Shown here: positions 35,039 through 47,961 of the stretch, one piece after another
How the letters are laid out: the number at the start of each line of letters is the position of its first letter
How positions within the stretch are numbered: the first letter of the stretch is position 1
Assembly: GCF_008040105.1 (NCBI RefSeq)
Contig: NZ_VRMG01000013.1
Location: 18,535 to 82,534, forward strand
From: Lacisediminihabitans profunda
Lineage (GTDB): Bacteria > Actinomycetota > Actinomycetes > Actinomycetales > Microbacteriaceae
Length of the DNA: 64,000 nucleotides
Direction of reading: 5' to 3'
Notes under the pieces: generated by a model
The model's input: only the letters and a program-made list of their open reading frames with translations
What the model was told of the DNA's origin: nothing
The model's database searches: none
Program-made: the position numbers and the translations under genes

Positions 35039-35554
35039 ATGACCTCAGAACTGATCGGGCCGACGCCGCCCGCGCAACTTCGTCGATTGGAGTCTCCCAT
35101 CGGCAGGATCGAATTGACCGGAGACGGCACCGCCGTCACCTCCCTCACCATCGAGCGAGCCGGCCACCTCCCGCTCGAGGAATTCCCCGAGACGAGCGAT
35201 GATGTCCTCGATCGGGCGGCCGTCGAACTCGAGGAGTACTTCGCGGGCACCCGCACCAGCTTCGACGTTCCGGTGGCCGTGACAGGCACCGCCTTCCAGC
35301 AGGCGGTCTGGGCGGAGCTCACCGAGCTCGAGTTCGGCGAGGTGATCTCGTACGGCGAGTTGGGTCGCGCCACGGGCCGACCCTCCGCCGGTCGGGCGGT
35401 CGGCGGAGCCGTCGGCGCCAACCCCGTGCCGATCATCATCCCCTGTCACCGGGTGCTCGCCTCCAACCAGCGCATCACCGGCTACAGCGGCGGCAACGGC
35501 ATCCCGACCAAGGTGTGGCTCCTCGACCACGAGGGGATAGTGCACGCCTCGTGA
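35039..35554 (+). CDS. ogt: Methylated-DNA--protein-cysteine methyltransferase
   Basis: Suicide repair enzyme that takes alkyl groups from O6-alkylguanine; cytoplasmic, 171 residues. The active-site motif IIPCHRV with the acceptor Cys is present, preceded by the DNA-binding region GEVISYGELGRATGRPSAGRAVGGAVGANP. The ATG at 35039 is chosen from the leaderless promoter spacing; the ATG 17 codons earlier lies upstream of the promoter. It overlaps the next repair gene by four bases (GTGA), making a two-gene alkylation-repair operon. Confidence 0.93.
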   Translation: MTSELIGPTPPAQLRRLESPIGRIELTGDGTAVTSLTIERAGHLPLEEFPETSDDVLDRAAVELEEYFAGTRTSFDVPVAVTGTAFQQAVWAELTELEFGEVISYGELGRATGRPSAGRAVGGAVGANPVPIIIPCHRVLASNQRITGYSGGNGIPTKVWLLDHEGIVHAS

Positions 35555-36195
35555 CGGAGCCGGAGCCGACACCGAGGTCGGGCGACGTGCAACCGCCGAC
35601 CCAGAGCGAGGGAAGGGCAGCCGTCGCCGTCGGCGACGACGGCGTGCCGCGCTGCGCCTGGGGCTCGAGCGATCCGGAATACCGTCGCTACCACGACGAG
35701 GAGTGGGGGTTCGAACTGCACGGAGACCGGCCGCTCTTCGAGAAACTCAGCCTCGAGGGATTCCAGGCCGGGTTGTCCTGGATCACGATCCTCCGCCGCC
35801 GGCCGACATTTCGGCTGGCGTTCCACGACTTCGACATCGACCGGGTGGCCGCCATGGACGATGCCGAGGCCGAGGCGCTCATGCAGGACCCGGGCATCAT
35901 CCGCAACCGGGCGAAGATCAGTGCGACCATCGGCAACGCGCGCATCGTGCAGGAGCTGGTGCGCCAGACTCCCGGCGCCCTGGACGAGCTGATGTGGAGC
36001 TTCGCACCCGGCGCGCAGCGACCCCGCCCCCGGGGCTTCGGCGACATCCCCGCCGTGACTCCCGAGTCGACGGCGATGAGCAAGGCGCTGAGGTCACTGG
36101 GCCTGCGGTTCGTCGGTCCGACGACTCTCTACGCGCTCATGCAGTCTGCGGGCATGGTCGACGACCATGTCGAGGGGTGCTGGCGGGCGACCTGA
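35551..36195 (+). CDS. tag: DNA-3-methyladenine glycosylase I
   Basis: Base-excision enzyme removing 3-methyladenine, 214 residues. It has the Tag hallmarks PRCAWG followed by YRRYHDEEWGFEL, LEGFQAGLSWITILRRR, IIRNRAKI and the C-terminal VDDHVEGCW with the zinc-type Cys/His. The start is GTG at 35551, overlapping the ogt stop, so translation is coupled. The first 25 residues are a nonconserved Pro/Glu-rich extension. It ends 12 bases before a convergent membrane-protein gene. Confidence 0.93.
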   Translation: MTEPEPTPRSGDVQPPTQSEGRAAVAVGDDGVPRCAWGSSDPEYRRYHDEEWGFELHGDRPLFEKLSLEGFQAGLSWITILRRRPTFRLAFHDFDIDRVAAMDDAEAEALMQDPGIIRNRAKISATIGNARIVQELVRQTPGALDELMWSFAPGAQRPRPRGFGDIPAVTPESTAMSKALRSLGLRFVGPTTLYALMQSAGMVDDHVEGCWRAT

Positions 36196-36207
36196 GTCGA
36201 CTCGGGG

Positions 36208-36663
36208 TCACGCGGCCGTCGGCGAGGGAACGTTGGGTCCGTAGAGGGGTCGAACGGCCATCTTCTCCGGCTCCCACCGGGAGCCGTCGAAGGCGATGAT
36301 CCCGATCCAGATCACCGGCAGGAAGATGTAGAGCAGAAGCCAGCCCACCCCGGGCTTCTGGAAGGCCGAGCCGACGTGCCAGGCGGCGATGCAGGCGAAC
36401 ACCGCCGCGACGATGTTCACGCCGGGTATCAGGCTCAGCAGCGCGAGCCAGCCCAGCTGTCCGCCCATCTCGAAGAACACCCAGTAGTTGAACACCGGCA
36501 CCCAGGCCTTCCACGGGAGCACGCCGGCCTTGGCGAAGACCCGGGACAGCATCCAGGCGACGAGGGCATAGACCCCGAGGAACACCACCAGGTAGACGAC
36601 GATGATGACCAGCACCAGTGCCGCGGCCGCCGCCGCGCCCGCTCCGTATCCGTTGTCGTTCAT
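36208..36663 (-). CDS. Small membrane protein of the DUF5684 type
   Basis: 151 residues with a Gly/Ala-rich start and four hydrophobic segments (about 10-38, 55-65, 70-92, 102-122), including PWKAWVPVFNYWVFFEMGG, LIPGVNIVAAVFACIAAWHVGSAF and GVGWLLLYIFLPVIW, a pattern seen in DUF5684 signal-peptidase-neighbour proteins. The ATG at 36663 has GAGGGG six bases upstream. Longer in-frame extensions run into the yaaA gene and are not credible. The function is unknown. Confidence 0.8.
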   Translation of the reverse strand: MNDNGYGAGAAAAAALVLVIIVVYLVVFLGVYALVAWMLSRVFAKAGVLPWKAWVPVFNYWVFFEMGGQLGWLALLSLIPGVNIVAAVFACIAAWHVGSAFQKPGVGWLLLYIFLPVIWIGIIAFDGSRWEPEKMAVRPLYGPNVPSPTAA

Positions 36664-36718
36664 CTGAACCCCTCTTCGATAGTTCGCCGGTGCGACGGGC
36701 CCACGACGAGGCCCGACG

Positions 36719-37468
36719 TCAGTAAACCACGAGTTCGAGCTCCGACTCACCTTTTTTCGTGAGCTGAATTCCGTCCGCCGCCGCCCAATCGAGAAGCGAT
36801 TCGACCGACGAATGGTCGATTCCGGTCTCGACGAGTCGCCGCACGAACAGGCCCTTGCCCTTCTTGTTGAAGTGGTTGAGCGCCCGCACCCGGCCGTCCG
36901 GTCCCTCCGCCGACACCCGCACGAAGAAGGCGTGCCGGTCAGAGGGGATGGGGCCGAGCTGCACGTAGGCCTCCGAACGCAAGTCGACGATGAGCCCGTC
37001 GCGCCCGGCGAGCACCGACGACACGGCGTCGCGCCAGGTCGAACGGAGCGCGAGGTCGGGCAGTCGGGAGTTGTGCGAAAGGCGGTACGCGGGAATGGGA
37101 TCGTCCGCCGCGACCAGTCCGAACAGCGCGGAATGCACCACCACATGCTCGGCGGCGAACGCGAGGGCCGGCCCGTCGAGCGACGCGGCATCGAGGGCGT
37201 CGTAGAGCACCCCGGTGTACCTCAGCAGCGCGGGCATCGTGGGCGACGTCGACAACTGCCGGTTTCGGTCGACCTCGAACGCCTGTTGCGGGCCGAGCCC
37301 CAGCGCGGTGGACATGGTAGCCCGATTGCGCGAAAGGCGGCGAGTGGACGCGAGCACCGCCTTGCGGGGGCGCGAGAGCTCCGGATGCCCGAGCAGCGTC
37401 AGATCGAGGGTCGACCCCTCTGCCCCGCCGTCTCGTTTCGTCTCGGAGGGGGGAAGCAGAATCAGCAT
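36719..37468 (-). CDS. yaaA: YaaA-family peroxide stress protein (DUF328)
   Basis: 249 residues. It begins LILLPPSETKR and ends with RALNHFNKKGKGLFVRRL, both hallmarks of the YaaA/DUF328 family, whose E. coli member lowers free iron and limits oxidative DNA damage. The ATG at 37468 overlaps the stop of the upstream P-loop gene by one base (TGATG). Cytoplasmic; no membrane segment. Confidence 0.88.
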   Translation of the reverse strand: MLILLPPSETKRDGGAEGSTLDLTLLGHPELSRPRKAVLASTRRLSRNRATMSTALGLGPQQAFEVDRNRQLSTSPTMPALLRYTGVLYDALDAASLDGPALAFAAEHVVVHSALFGLVAADDPIPAYRLSHNSRLPDLALRSTWRDAVSSVLAGRDGLIVDLRSEAYVQLGPIPSDRHAFFVRVSAEGPDGRVRALNHFNKKGKGLFVRRLVETGIDHSSVESLLDWAAADGIQLTKKGESELELVVY

Positions 37469-37989
37469 CAGGACGCGATGAATGCCATCGCGGCGTCGAC
37501 GTTGAACCCGATCGGGTTCACGGAGTCGAGGGTGATGCGGGCGACGGCCGCGCTCGGCCCGCTCCACGGGTCGTACTCGTCCACGCGCTGCTCCACCGCG
37601 TTCCAGTTCACCTCGGAGAGGTGAGGCAGCCGACGCTCGCGAGACTCGAGCCGCGAGCGATGAAGTTCGAGGTCGGAACAGATGACTTCGATGAACTTGA
37701 GAACCTCGCCGCGATCACGCGCCAGGTTCACCCACTGCTCCCGCGCCGGGTCCACGGCGTTGACCGCGTCCACGATCACATCGTGGCCGGCGTCGATCAC
37801 GAACTCGGCGAGCTTCTCGGCCACGAGGTACGCGGCGAGCCCCGTGGGCTGGTCGCTGTCGATGCCCGCGCTCAGGATCGCGGACTCGATCGGGTCGACC
37901 GAGATCACCGAGGCGCGAAGTCGACCGCCGACGATCTCGGCGATCGTGCTCTTGCCAGACCCAGGAAGCCCGGCCATCGCGATCAGCAC
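37468..37989 (-). CDS. P-loop NTPase of the small-molecule kinase type
   Basis: 173 residues. Walker A is at the very N-terminus (AGLPGSGKSTIAEIVG), followed by a nucleoside/aminoglycoside-kinase-like pattern (DVIVDAVNAVDPAREQWVNLAR) and an Arg-rich lid (RSRLESRERRLPHL). The substrate is not identifiable. The GTG at 37989 has CCGGAG seven bases upstream. It lies 13 bases downstream of atpC and overlaps yaaA, so it is probably read from the end of the ATP synthase operon. Confidence 0.8.
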   Translation of the reverse strand: MLIAMAGLPGSGKSTIAEIVGGRLRASVISVDPIESAILSAGIDSDQPTGLAAYLVAEKLAEFVIDAGHDVIVDAVNAVDPAREQWVNLARDRGEVLKFIEVICSDLELHRSRLESRERRLPHLSEVNWNAVEQRVDEYDPWSGPSAAVARITLDSVNPIGFNVDAAMAFIAS

Positions 37990-38002
37990 GTGCGGACTCC
38001 GG

Positions 38003-38269
38003 CTACGCCGTGGCGAGCTCGGCGTACCGCGCGACGATCGTCACGGTGTCGTGCTCGACCGACAGGAATCCGTCGTCGGCCTTCGCCCGCACGACCGTGC
38101 CGCGCGGATCGGTGATCCGCACCTCGCCGGCGGCGAGGATCGCGAGCAGGGGCTCGTGCCCGGCAAGGATGCCGATCTCGCCCTCCGTCGTGCGAGCCAC
38201 GACCATCGACGCCGCGCCGGACCAGACCGACTGGTCAGCCGACACGACTGTCACCTGGAGCTCGGCCAT
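38003..38269 (-). CDS. atpC: ATP synthase F1 epsilon subunit
   Basis: 88 residues: only the N-terminal beta-sandwich domain and a very short tail. The C-terminal helical hairpin of E. coli epsilon (about 135 residues) is missing, as in several actinobacteria. It begins MAELQVTVVSADQSVWSG and includes GEIGILAGHEPLLA, the conserved central motif. The ATG at 38269 follows the atpD stop by two bases. It is the last atp gene. Confidence 0.93.
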   Translation of the reverse strand: MAELQVTVVSADQSVWSGAASMVVARTTEGEIGILAGHEPLLAILAAGEVRITDPRGTVVRAKADDGFLSVEHDTVTIVARYAELATA

Positions 38270-38271
38270 GC

Positions 38272-40685
<2,414 letters not shown>

Positions 40686-40776
40686 GTGTCTTACTTTCCT
40701 TTGTCGTGATGATCGGTGAGGTCGAGCTGGTGGGGCACCGGGGCGCCGCACCGTCCGCGAGGCGGCCGGTGCTCGG

Positions 40777-42414
40777 TCAGCGCTTGGCCTTGACGATCTT
40801 CTCCTGGTGCACTTCTTCCGGCTCGATCGCCACGAACTGCTCGGTTCCGACCGAGGCGAGCGGCTTGCCCTCGCCGGTCTGGAACTCGAGCTTGAACTTG
40901 TCGATCCCCTCGCCGAGAGCGGTCACCGTCGCGTCGTCGAGCACGTTCGTGCTGGCGAGGTTGGTGAGGATGTCGGTGTTGCGTCCGAGGTAGTCGAGCA
41001 GCTCGCGTTCGAAGCGCAGCACGTCTTCGACGGCCACCTCGTCGAGCTTGCCGTTGGTGCCGGCCCAGATCGATACGACCTGCTGTTCGACCGGGTACGG
41101 CGAATACTGCGGCTGGCGAAGCAGCTCGGTGAGGCGGGCGCCTCGGGCGAGCTGGCGACGGCTGGCCTGGTCGAGGTCAGACGCGAACATGGCGAAGGCC
41201 TCGAGCGAGCGGTACTGGGCGAGCTCGAGCTTGAGCGTTCCTGACACCTTCTTGATCGACTTGACCTGCGCGTCGCCACCGACTCGGGAGACGGAGATAC
41301 CCACGTCGACCGCCGGACGCTGGTTGGCGTTGAACAGGTCGGACTGCAGGAAGATCTGGCCGTCGGTGATCGAGATCACGTTGGTCGGGATGTACGCCGA
41401 CACGTCGTTCGCCTTGGTCTCGATGATCGGCAGGCCGGTCATCGATCCGGCGCCGAGCTCGTCGGAGAGCTTGGCACAACGCTCGAGCAGACGGGAGTGC
41501 AGATAGAAGACGTCACCCGGGTAGGCTTCGCGCCCCGGCGGGCGGCGCAGCAGCAGGGAAACGGCGCGGTAGGCCTCGGCCTGCTTGGACAGGTCGTCGA
41601 AGATGATCAGAACGTGCTTGCCGGCATACATCCAGTGCTGGCCGATGGCCGAACCGGTGTACGGGGCGAGGTACTTGAACCCGGCAGGGTCGGAGGCGGG
41701 CGACGCGACGATCGTCGTGTACTCCATTGCTCCGGCGTCTTCGAGCGCGCCCTTCACCGAGGCGATGGTCGAGCCCTTCTGGCCGATGGCGACATAGATG
41801 CAGCGCACCTGCTTCGAAGCGTCTCCGGAGTCCCAGTTCGCCTTCTGGTTGATGATCGTGTCGATCGCGATGGCCGTCTTGCCGGTCTGGCGGTCGCCGA
41901 TGATGAGCTGGCGCTGGCCGCGACCGATCGGGATCATGGCGTCGATCGCCTTGATGCCGGTCTGCATGGGCTCGTGCACGCTCTTACGCTGCATGACGCC
42001 TGGCGCCTGCAGTTCGAGGGCGCGCCGGCCCTCTGAGGCGATCTCGCCGAGGCCATCGATCGGGGCGCCGAGCGGGTCGACGACTCGACCGAGGTAGGCG
42101 TCGCCCACCGGCACGGAGAGCACCTCTCCGGTGCGGGTGACCTCGAGGCCCTCCACGATGCCGGCGAATTCGCCGAGCACGATCACGCCGATCTCGTTCT
42201 CGTCCAGGTTCTGGGCGAGGCCGAGCGTGCCGTCCGCGAAGCGGATGAGCTCGTTCGCCATCACGCCGGGAAGACCCTGCACGTGCGCGATTCCGTCGGC
42301 CGCGTCGATGACGTAGCCGACCTCGGTCGTCGAGGCGGACGCGGGGTTGTAGGACTTGACGAAGTCCTTGAGCGCATCGCGGATCTCGTCCGGGCTGATC
42401 GTGAGGTCTGCCAT
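40777..42414 (-). CDS. atpA: ATP synthase F1 alpha subunit
   Basis: Regulatory nucleotide-binding subunit, 545 residues. Walker [15 protein letters not shown] and the conserved segments [25 protein letters not shown] ([16 protein letters not shown]) and FASDLD are present. A C-terminal tail of about 35 residues ([13 protein letters not shown]) extends past the E. coli end, as in other actinobacteria. The ATG is at 42414. Confidence 0.98.
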   Translation of the reverse strand: MADLTISPDEIRDALKDFVKSYNPASASTTEVGYVIDAADGIAHVQGLPGVMANELIRFADGTLGLAQNLDENEIGVIVLGEFAGIVEGLEVTRTGEVLSVPVGDAYLGRVVDPLGAPIDGLGEIASEGRRALELQAPGVMQRKSVHEPMQTGIKAIDAMIPIGRGQRQLIIGDRQTGKTAIAIDTIINQKANWDSGDASKQVRCIYVAIGQKGSTIASVKGALEDAGAMEYTTIVASPASDPAGFKYLAPYTGSAIGQHWMYAGKHVLIIFDDLSKQAEAYRAVSLLLRRPPGREAYPGDVFYLHSRLLERCAKLSDELGAGSMTGLPIIETKANDVSAYIPTNVISITDGQIFLQSDLFNANQRPAVDVGISVSRVGGDAQVKSIKKVSGTLKLELAQYRSLEAFAMFASDLDQASRRQLARGARLTELLRQPQYSPYPVEQQVVSIWAGTNGKLDEVAVEDVLRFERELLDYLGRNTDILTNLASTNVLDDATVTALGEGIDKFKLEFQTGEGKPLASVGTEQFVAIEPEEVHQEKIVKAKR

Positions 42415-42482
42415 TTCCGTTGTTTCCTTGTCTTCGCGAAGCCGTGCGGCTCCGGGGGGTCTGTGTTGGTGGCCGTGCTGCC

Positions 42483-43277
42483 CTAGCGGGCGAGCTGCAG
42501 CCGGAGATCCTTGAGCTTCGAGGCGACGCTGCCGTCCATCACCCTGTCGCCGACCTGCACGCGAAGCCCGCCGATGAGGGCGGGATCGACGACCAGGTTG
42601 AACTTGAGCGCCTGCCCGAACTTGGCCGCAAGGCCCTTTTGCAGACGCTCGAGCTGAACCGCGCGGATGGCGGTCGCACTCGTGATCGTCGCGACCGCGA
42701 GGCCCGACTGGTCGGCCACGATCGCCGCCGCGGTGCGCAGCAGTTCGCCGATGCGGCGGCCGCGAGGCTGCTGCATCAGGTGACGCACGATCGAGAGCGT
42801 CTGCGGCGAGGCCTTCCCCACCAGGAGCGCCTCAACGAGAGCCACCTTCGACTCGGGGCTGCCGAGTTTGCTGCTCACCGCCAGTTCGAGTTCGGAGTCC
42901 GACGAGACCGCCGTGCCGAACGCGAAGAGTTCCGCGTCGATGTTGACGGTGGCCGGGGCGGAATCCGCCGCCGCCCGCAGTCCGAGCTCCTCGATTCCCG
43001 CGAGCAGATCGTCGGTGCTCGACCAGCGGTTCGAGACCACGGTGTCGAGCAGTTCGAGCGTGGCGTCACTGAAGTTACTGCCGAAGACCGCCGACAGGAT
43101 GGACCGCTTGTCAGCGGCATCCGTCGACGTGTCGGAGAGCATCGAGATGAGCTGTGCAGACCCGCCGATGATCCGACCGGCCGAGAACAGTTCGTCGGCA
43201 GTGGCCAGGTTGGCCGTGCCCGCGGACGACAGCTTCGCCCGTGACGCGGCGAGGGCTTCCCTGGTTGCTGATCCCAT
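42483..43277 (-). CDS. atpH: ATP synthase F1 delta subunit
   Basis: Stator subunit joining F1 to the b-subunit, 264 residues, longer than the E. coli protein (177) but usual for actinobacteria. It ends with the conserved delta motif [31 protein letters not shown]. The ATG at 43277 follows the atpF stop by two bases; a longer in-frame reading upstream would run through atpF and is not real. Confidence 0.95.
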   Translation of the reverse strand: MGSATREALAASRAKLSSAGTANLATADELFSAGRIIGGSAQLISMLSDTSTDAADKRSILSAVFGSNFSDATLELLDTVVSNRWSSTDDLLAGIEELGLRAAADSAPATVNIDAELFAFGTAVSSDSELELAVSSKLGSPESKVALVEALLVGKASPQTLSIVRHLMQQPRGRRIGELLRTAAAIVADQSGLAVATITSATAIRAVQLERLQKGLAAKFGQALKFNLVVDPALIGGLRVQVGDRVMDGSVASKLKDLRLQLAR

Positions 43278-43279
43278 GC

Positions 43280-43842
43280 TCAGTTCACCGACTCCGGCTT
43301 CGCGCTGTTCTCTGACTTCTCGAGGTCGGCCAGGAACTGGTCGACCAGGCTTGCCGCCTTCGCGTCGTCGGACAGGCTCTGCCCGATGACTCCCGACGCG
43401 AGGTCGATCGCGAGCGACCCGACCTCGGCACGCAGCGACACGAGAGCCGACTGGCGCTCCGCCTCGATCTGCGCCGACGCGCTCGCGGTGACGCGGGCGG
43501 CCTCGGCGGCCGCCTGCTCCTTGAGCTCGTTCAGGATCTTGACGCCGTCCTGGCGAGCCTGCTCGCGAATGGTGCCGGCCTCGGCGCGCGCCTCGGCAAG
43601 CTGCTCGGTGTACTTCTCCAGGGCGGCGGCGGCCTCCGCTTGCGCGATCTCGGCCTTCTTGATTCCGCCCTCGATCACCTCGGCACGGGCATCCAGGTTC
43701 TGCTGCACCGACGGCAGGATCTTCTTCCAGAAGAAGACGAGAAGCGCGATGAAGCACACGGCGGACCAGATGAGGTCCGGAATGCCCGGAATCAGTGGAT
43801 TGTGTTGAGCCTCAGCAGCTGCCGAGAAAACTGTACGGAGCA

Positions 43843-43843
<1 letters not shown>
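43280..43843 (-). CDS. atpF: ATP synthase F0 b subunit
   Basis: Peripheral stalk, 187 residues: one membrane helix near residues 24-44 (IWSAVCFIALLVFFWKKILP), then a long charged coiled coil rich in Ala/Glu/Arg. The ATG at 43843 overlaps the atpE stop (TAATG). Confidence 0.96.
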
Positions 43844-44948
<1,105 letters not shown>

Positions 44949-45042
44949 CGCTATCTCCAGAATCGGGGCATGTAATCACGCGGCGATGGAAAGGGGGGCG
45001 TTCGTTCCCACTCTATCAACAGAATGAAGGCGGCCAGAATCG

Positions 45043-45510
45043 TTATTCGGCCTGTTCGCCCCTCGGCGAGGCCTCGGCGGCATCCCCAGGCAGGCGCACA
45101 TCGCTCACGTAGGGCAGTCGAGACCGCGCGATGACGACGACGTCGACCACGAGGGTTCCGAGCACCGCCACGACGAGACTGAGGAAAAGAATCGTGGACT
45201 GGATCCAGGGCTGGTCCTTGAGCAGGAACACCAGTACGAGGAACAGCACGAACTTGAGCAGCCACGCCCCCATCACGATGCCGAAGAAGGCCACGCTGAG
45301 GAAGTCGCCCCGGGCGATGCGAGTGGCGACGACGATGCTCGCCGCCGTGATGCCGAGGAACACGACGGCCATCGCGGTGCCGATGAGAGCGCTCAGCACC
45401 CCGCTCCCGCCGGCCACGAGGAGGCCGATGATCGATCCGACGACGGCGATGACGATCGCGAGGATGCCCCCGTAGGCGAGGATCCGCTTGAGGATGGGGA
45501 CGGCGCTCAT
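45043..45510 (-). CDS. Small membrane protein upstream of atpB (AtpI-like position)
   Basis: 155 residues with four membrane segments (about 10-33, 38-60, 70-95, 100-125) and a charged C-terminal tail. It sits directly before atpB, where AtpI/Atp synthase protein I is usually found, but sequence alone does not prove that identity. The ATG at 45510 overlaps the wecA stop by four bases (ATGA). Confidence 0.8.
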   Translation of the reverse strand: MSAVPILKRILAYGGILAIVIAVVGSIIGLLVAGGSGVLSALIGTAMAVVFLGITAASIVVATRIARGDFLSVAFFGIVMGAWLLKFVLFLVLVFLLKDQPWIQSTILFLSLVVAVLGTLVVDVVVIARSRLPYVSDVRLPGDAAEASPRGEQAE

Positions 45511-46790
45511 GTGGTTTCCTTCTTCTTCAGGGCGTCGAGTGCCGCGTCTTGTGCGGCATCCGATTCTGCGTTGTCGTCGGTGTCGGTCCCGATCGAAATC
45601 GTGTCGGCCGCCGCATCGAGCGGGTCGAGGTGGGCAGCAACCGCCGGCACCTGATCCTCCGGGCCCGCCAGCTGAACGGCCGTCTCGGCGGCCTTGCGCC
45701 TGGTGAGCGGCGACAGGGTGACCACGGTGCAGACGACAAGGCCGATGGCGATGAAGGTGAGGGCCCGCGCGGCCGGCATGAAGAGGAAAAGCAGGCAACC
45801 GACCGCGACGACCGTCGTCCAGGCATAGAAGATGAGCACCGCCGGGATGTCGGTGTGCCCCATGTCGAGCAGCCGGTGGTGAAGGTGCTTGCGATCGGCG
45901 CTGAACGGCGACTTGCCGGCGCGCAGCCGGCGGAACACGGCGAGGCCGAAGTCGAGCAGCGGCACGATCAGGATCGCGAACGGCAGCAGGATCGGGATGA
46001 ACGCCGGCACGAGCTGCTTGGCGAAGGTGAGCTGCCCGACATCCACCGAACCGGTGACCGAGATGGCGGAGGTCGCCATCAGCAGCCCGACGAGCAGGGC
46101 GCCCGCGTCACCCATGAAGAGTTTCGCCGGATGCCAGTTGAGCGGCAGGAACCCCACGCACGCACCGATGAGCACCGCGGTGATGAGCGACGCGAGGTTG
46201 AAGTATTCCGTTTGGGCGATATTGGTGGCGAGGATCCAGCTGTAGATGAAGAAGACACCGTTGGCGATGATGGCGACACCGGCGACAAGGCCGTCCAGGC
46301 CGTCGATGAAGTTGATGGCGTTCATCACCAGCACGATCGCGAGCACCGTGACGATCAGCCCGGTGTAGGAGGAGAGCACGACGATGCCCCCCACGATCGG
46401 CAGTGAGGTGAGCTGGACGCCCTGCCACGCGAGCAGGCCGGCGGCGATGATCTGGCCGGCGAGCTTCGTGACCCAGTCCAGGTCCCAGATGTCGTCAGCC
46501 ACCCCGATCAGCACGATGATGAGGGCGGCTCCAAGGATCGCGAAGATCGGGCCGGGCTTGGCGAAGATGAGGTGGAATTGCGGCAGCTGCGACGCGACGC
46601 CGAACGCGATCAGGATGCCGAGGAACATCGCGACGCCGCCCAGCCGGGGCGTGGGGCGCTTGTGCACGTCACGCTCGCGGATCGCCGGGTACAGCCGGTA
46701 CTTCATGCCCAGCCGCGCGATGAGGATCGACAACCCGAAGGTCACCACGGCCGAGAGGCCGCCGGCGGCGACGTAGAAGATGATCCTCAC
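45507..46790 (-). CDS. wecA: Undecaprenyl-phosphate sugar-1-phosphate transferase (WecA/TagO-like)
   Basis: Polytopic membrane enzyme, 427 residues, about eleven hydrophobic segments. It has MraY-superfamily motifs: DDIWDLDW (metal-binding Asp pair), NAINFIDGLDGLVAG and the HLHHRLLDMG loop. It transfers a GlcNAc- or related sugar-1-phosphate to undecaprenyl phosphate to start cell-wall glycopolymers. The C-terminal 90 residues are a charged, nonconserved tail. The GTG at 46790 overlaps the sua5 stop (GTGA). Confidence 0.92.
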   Translation of the reverse strand: MRIIFYVAAGGLSAVVTFGLSILIARLGMKYRLYPAIRERDVHKRPTPRLGGVAMFLGILIAFGVASQLPQFHLIFAKPGPIFAILGAALIIVLIGVADDIWDLDWVTKLAGQIIAAGLLAWQGVQLTSLPIVGGIVVLSSYTGLIVTVLAIVLVMNAINFIDGLDGLVAGVAIIANGVFFIYSWILATNIAQTEYFNLASLITAVLIGACVGFLPLNWHPAKLFMGDAGALLVGLLMATSAISVTGSVDVGQLTFAKQLVPAFIPILLPFAILIVPLLDFGLAVFRRLRAGKSPFSADRKHLHHRLLDMGHTDIPAVLIFYAWTTVVAVGCLLFLFMPAARALTFIAIGLVVCTVVTLSPLTRRKAAETAVQLAGPEDQVPAVAAHLDPLDAAADTISIGTDTDDNAESDAAQDAALDALKKKETT

Positions 46791-47494
46791 GAGGGGCCTT
46801 CCCCGGACTCGGTCATCCCCTGCTCCCGAACCGAGTCGAGCACGGCGTTGATCGCCTCCTCGGAGATCACCCCGTGTCGCACGATGCGCAGGGTCCCGCC
46901 CTCGGTGAGCAGCCCCGTCGCGTCGATGATCGTCGACCCCGTTCCCTCCCCGGCGTCGTAGTCGGTGCCGGCCACCCCGCCGTCGAGGTACACGCTTACG
47001 CTCTCGCCGAGCATGCGCTCCGCATCCTGCACCGTGGTCGCGGCCGGTTCGCCGGTGAGGTTCGCCGACGAGACGGCGAGCGGGCCTGTCTCGGAAAGCA
47101 GCTCGAGCGCGTAGAAGTTGTTCGGCATCCGCAGGGCCACGGTGCCGTCAGTGTCCCCGAGGTCCCACTTGAGGGACTCGCGGGCGGGGAGGATCACGGT
47201 GAGGCCGCCGGGCCAGAACTCGGCGACGAGCGCGCGGACCTCGTCCGGCACGGCCTCCGCGAGGGCGTCGAGGGTGGGAATCCCCGGGATGAGCACGGGA
47301 GGAGGCGACTGCCGGGTGCGGCCCTTCGCGTCGAGGAGCCGCTGCACCGCCTCCGGGCTGAAGGCGTCGGCCGCGAGACCGTACACGGTGTCCGTGGGCA
47401 GCACCACGAGCTCGCCTCGGCCGATAGCGACCCTCGCGAGGCGCATGCCAGTGAGAAGCCCGGTGGGGTCCGAGCAGTCGTAGATCGTCGCCAT
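46787..47494 (-). CDS. L-threonylcarbamoyladenylate synthase (Sua5/YciO/YrdC family)
   Basis: Makes the threonylcarbamoyl-AMP precursor of tRNA t6A37, cytoplasmic, 235 residues. It has GGELVVLPTDTVYGLAADA-like N-terminal sequence (starting at GRGELVVLPTDTVYG), KGRTRQSPPPVLI, FWPGGLTVIL, and PLAVSSANLTGEPA. The ATG at 47494 is preferred, with AGGATGG eight bases upstream; an ATG at 47506 is the alternative. In many relatives it directly follows prmC; here a plus-strand island lies between them. Confidence 0.9.
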   Translation of the reverse strand: MATIYDCSDPTGLLTGMRLARVAIGRGELVVLPTDTVYGLAADAFSPEAVQRLLDAKGRTRQSPPPVLIPGIPTLDALAEAVPDEVRALVAEFWPGGLTVILPARESLKWDLGDTDGTVALRMPNNFYALELLSETGPLAVSSANLTGEPAATTVQDAERMLGESVSVYLDGGVAGTDYDAGEGTGSTIIDATGLLTEGGTLRIVRHGVISEEAINAVLDSVREQGMTESGEGPS

Positions 47495-47598
47495 GTCGGT
47501 AGCCATCCTACTTCGACCGTCCTGACAGCCCCGCTGCGGGCCCCGCGCGCGGCGGGCTCGACGTCGGCTGGGATACTGGTAGCTGCGAGTGGAGCCCG

Positions 47599-47961
47599 GT
47601 GGACCTGTATTTCTTTGATTTCGACACGACCCTCTATACCTACGATTCCCGCAAGCGGCTGCCGGCGCTGAGCCTCGCGAGCGGGGTGAGCCAGTACCAC
47701 CTCGCCAAGACCTGGTGGGAGAGCGGATTCGAGATTCGCGCCGAATCGGGCGAGTGGCCGACGGCGGCGGAGTACCTCGCAGAGTTCGGACGGTTCGACG
47801 CGCGACCGGAGGACACCTTCTTCGTCGACGACTCCGCCGCGAACGTGGCCGGGGCGGCATCCGTCGGAATCCACACGCACCACCTCGTCTACCGGGACCG
47901 CGTGCCGCAGCTGGACGGTCTGCACGAGGCCATCGAGCGGTTCGCCGCGAGGATGATGTGA
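47599..47961 (+). CDS. HAD-family protein with internal in-frame deletion
   Basis: 120 residues. The N-terminal half begins LYFFDFDTTLY (HAD motif I with both Asp) and the C-terminal half has DTFFVDDSAANVAGAASVGI (motif IV). The central part with motifs II and III is absent: residues 1-66 match the start of the next gene and 67-117 match its end from about residue 147. The reading frame is open throughout. The GTG start has GGAG four bases upstream. It overlaps the intact paralogue by one base. It may be a decayed duplicate or a non-catalytic binding module. Confidence 0.7.
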   Translation: MDLYFFDFDTTLYTYDSRKRLPALSLASGVSQYHLAKTWWESGFEIRAESGEWPTAAEYLAEFGRFDARPEDTFFVDDSAANVAGAASVGIHTHHLVYRDRVPQLDGLHEAIERFAARMM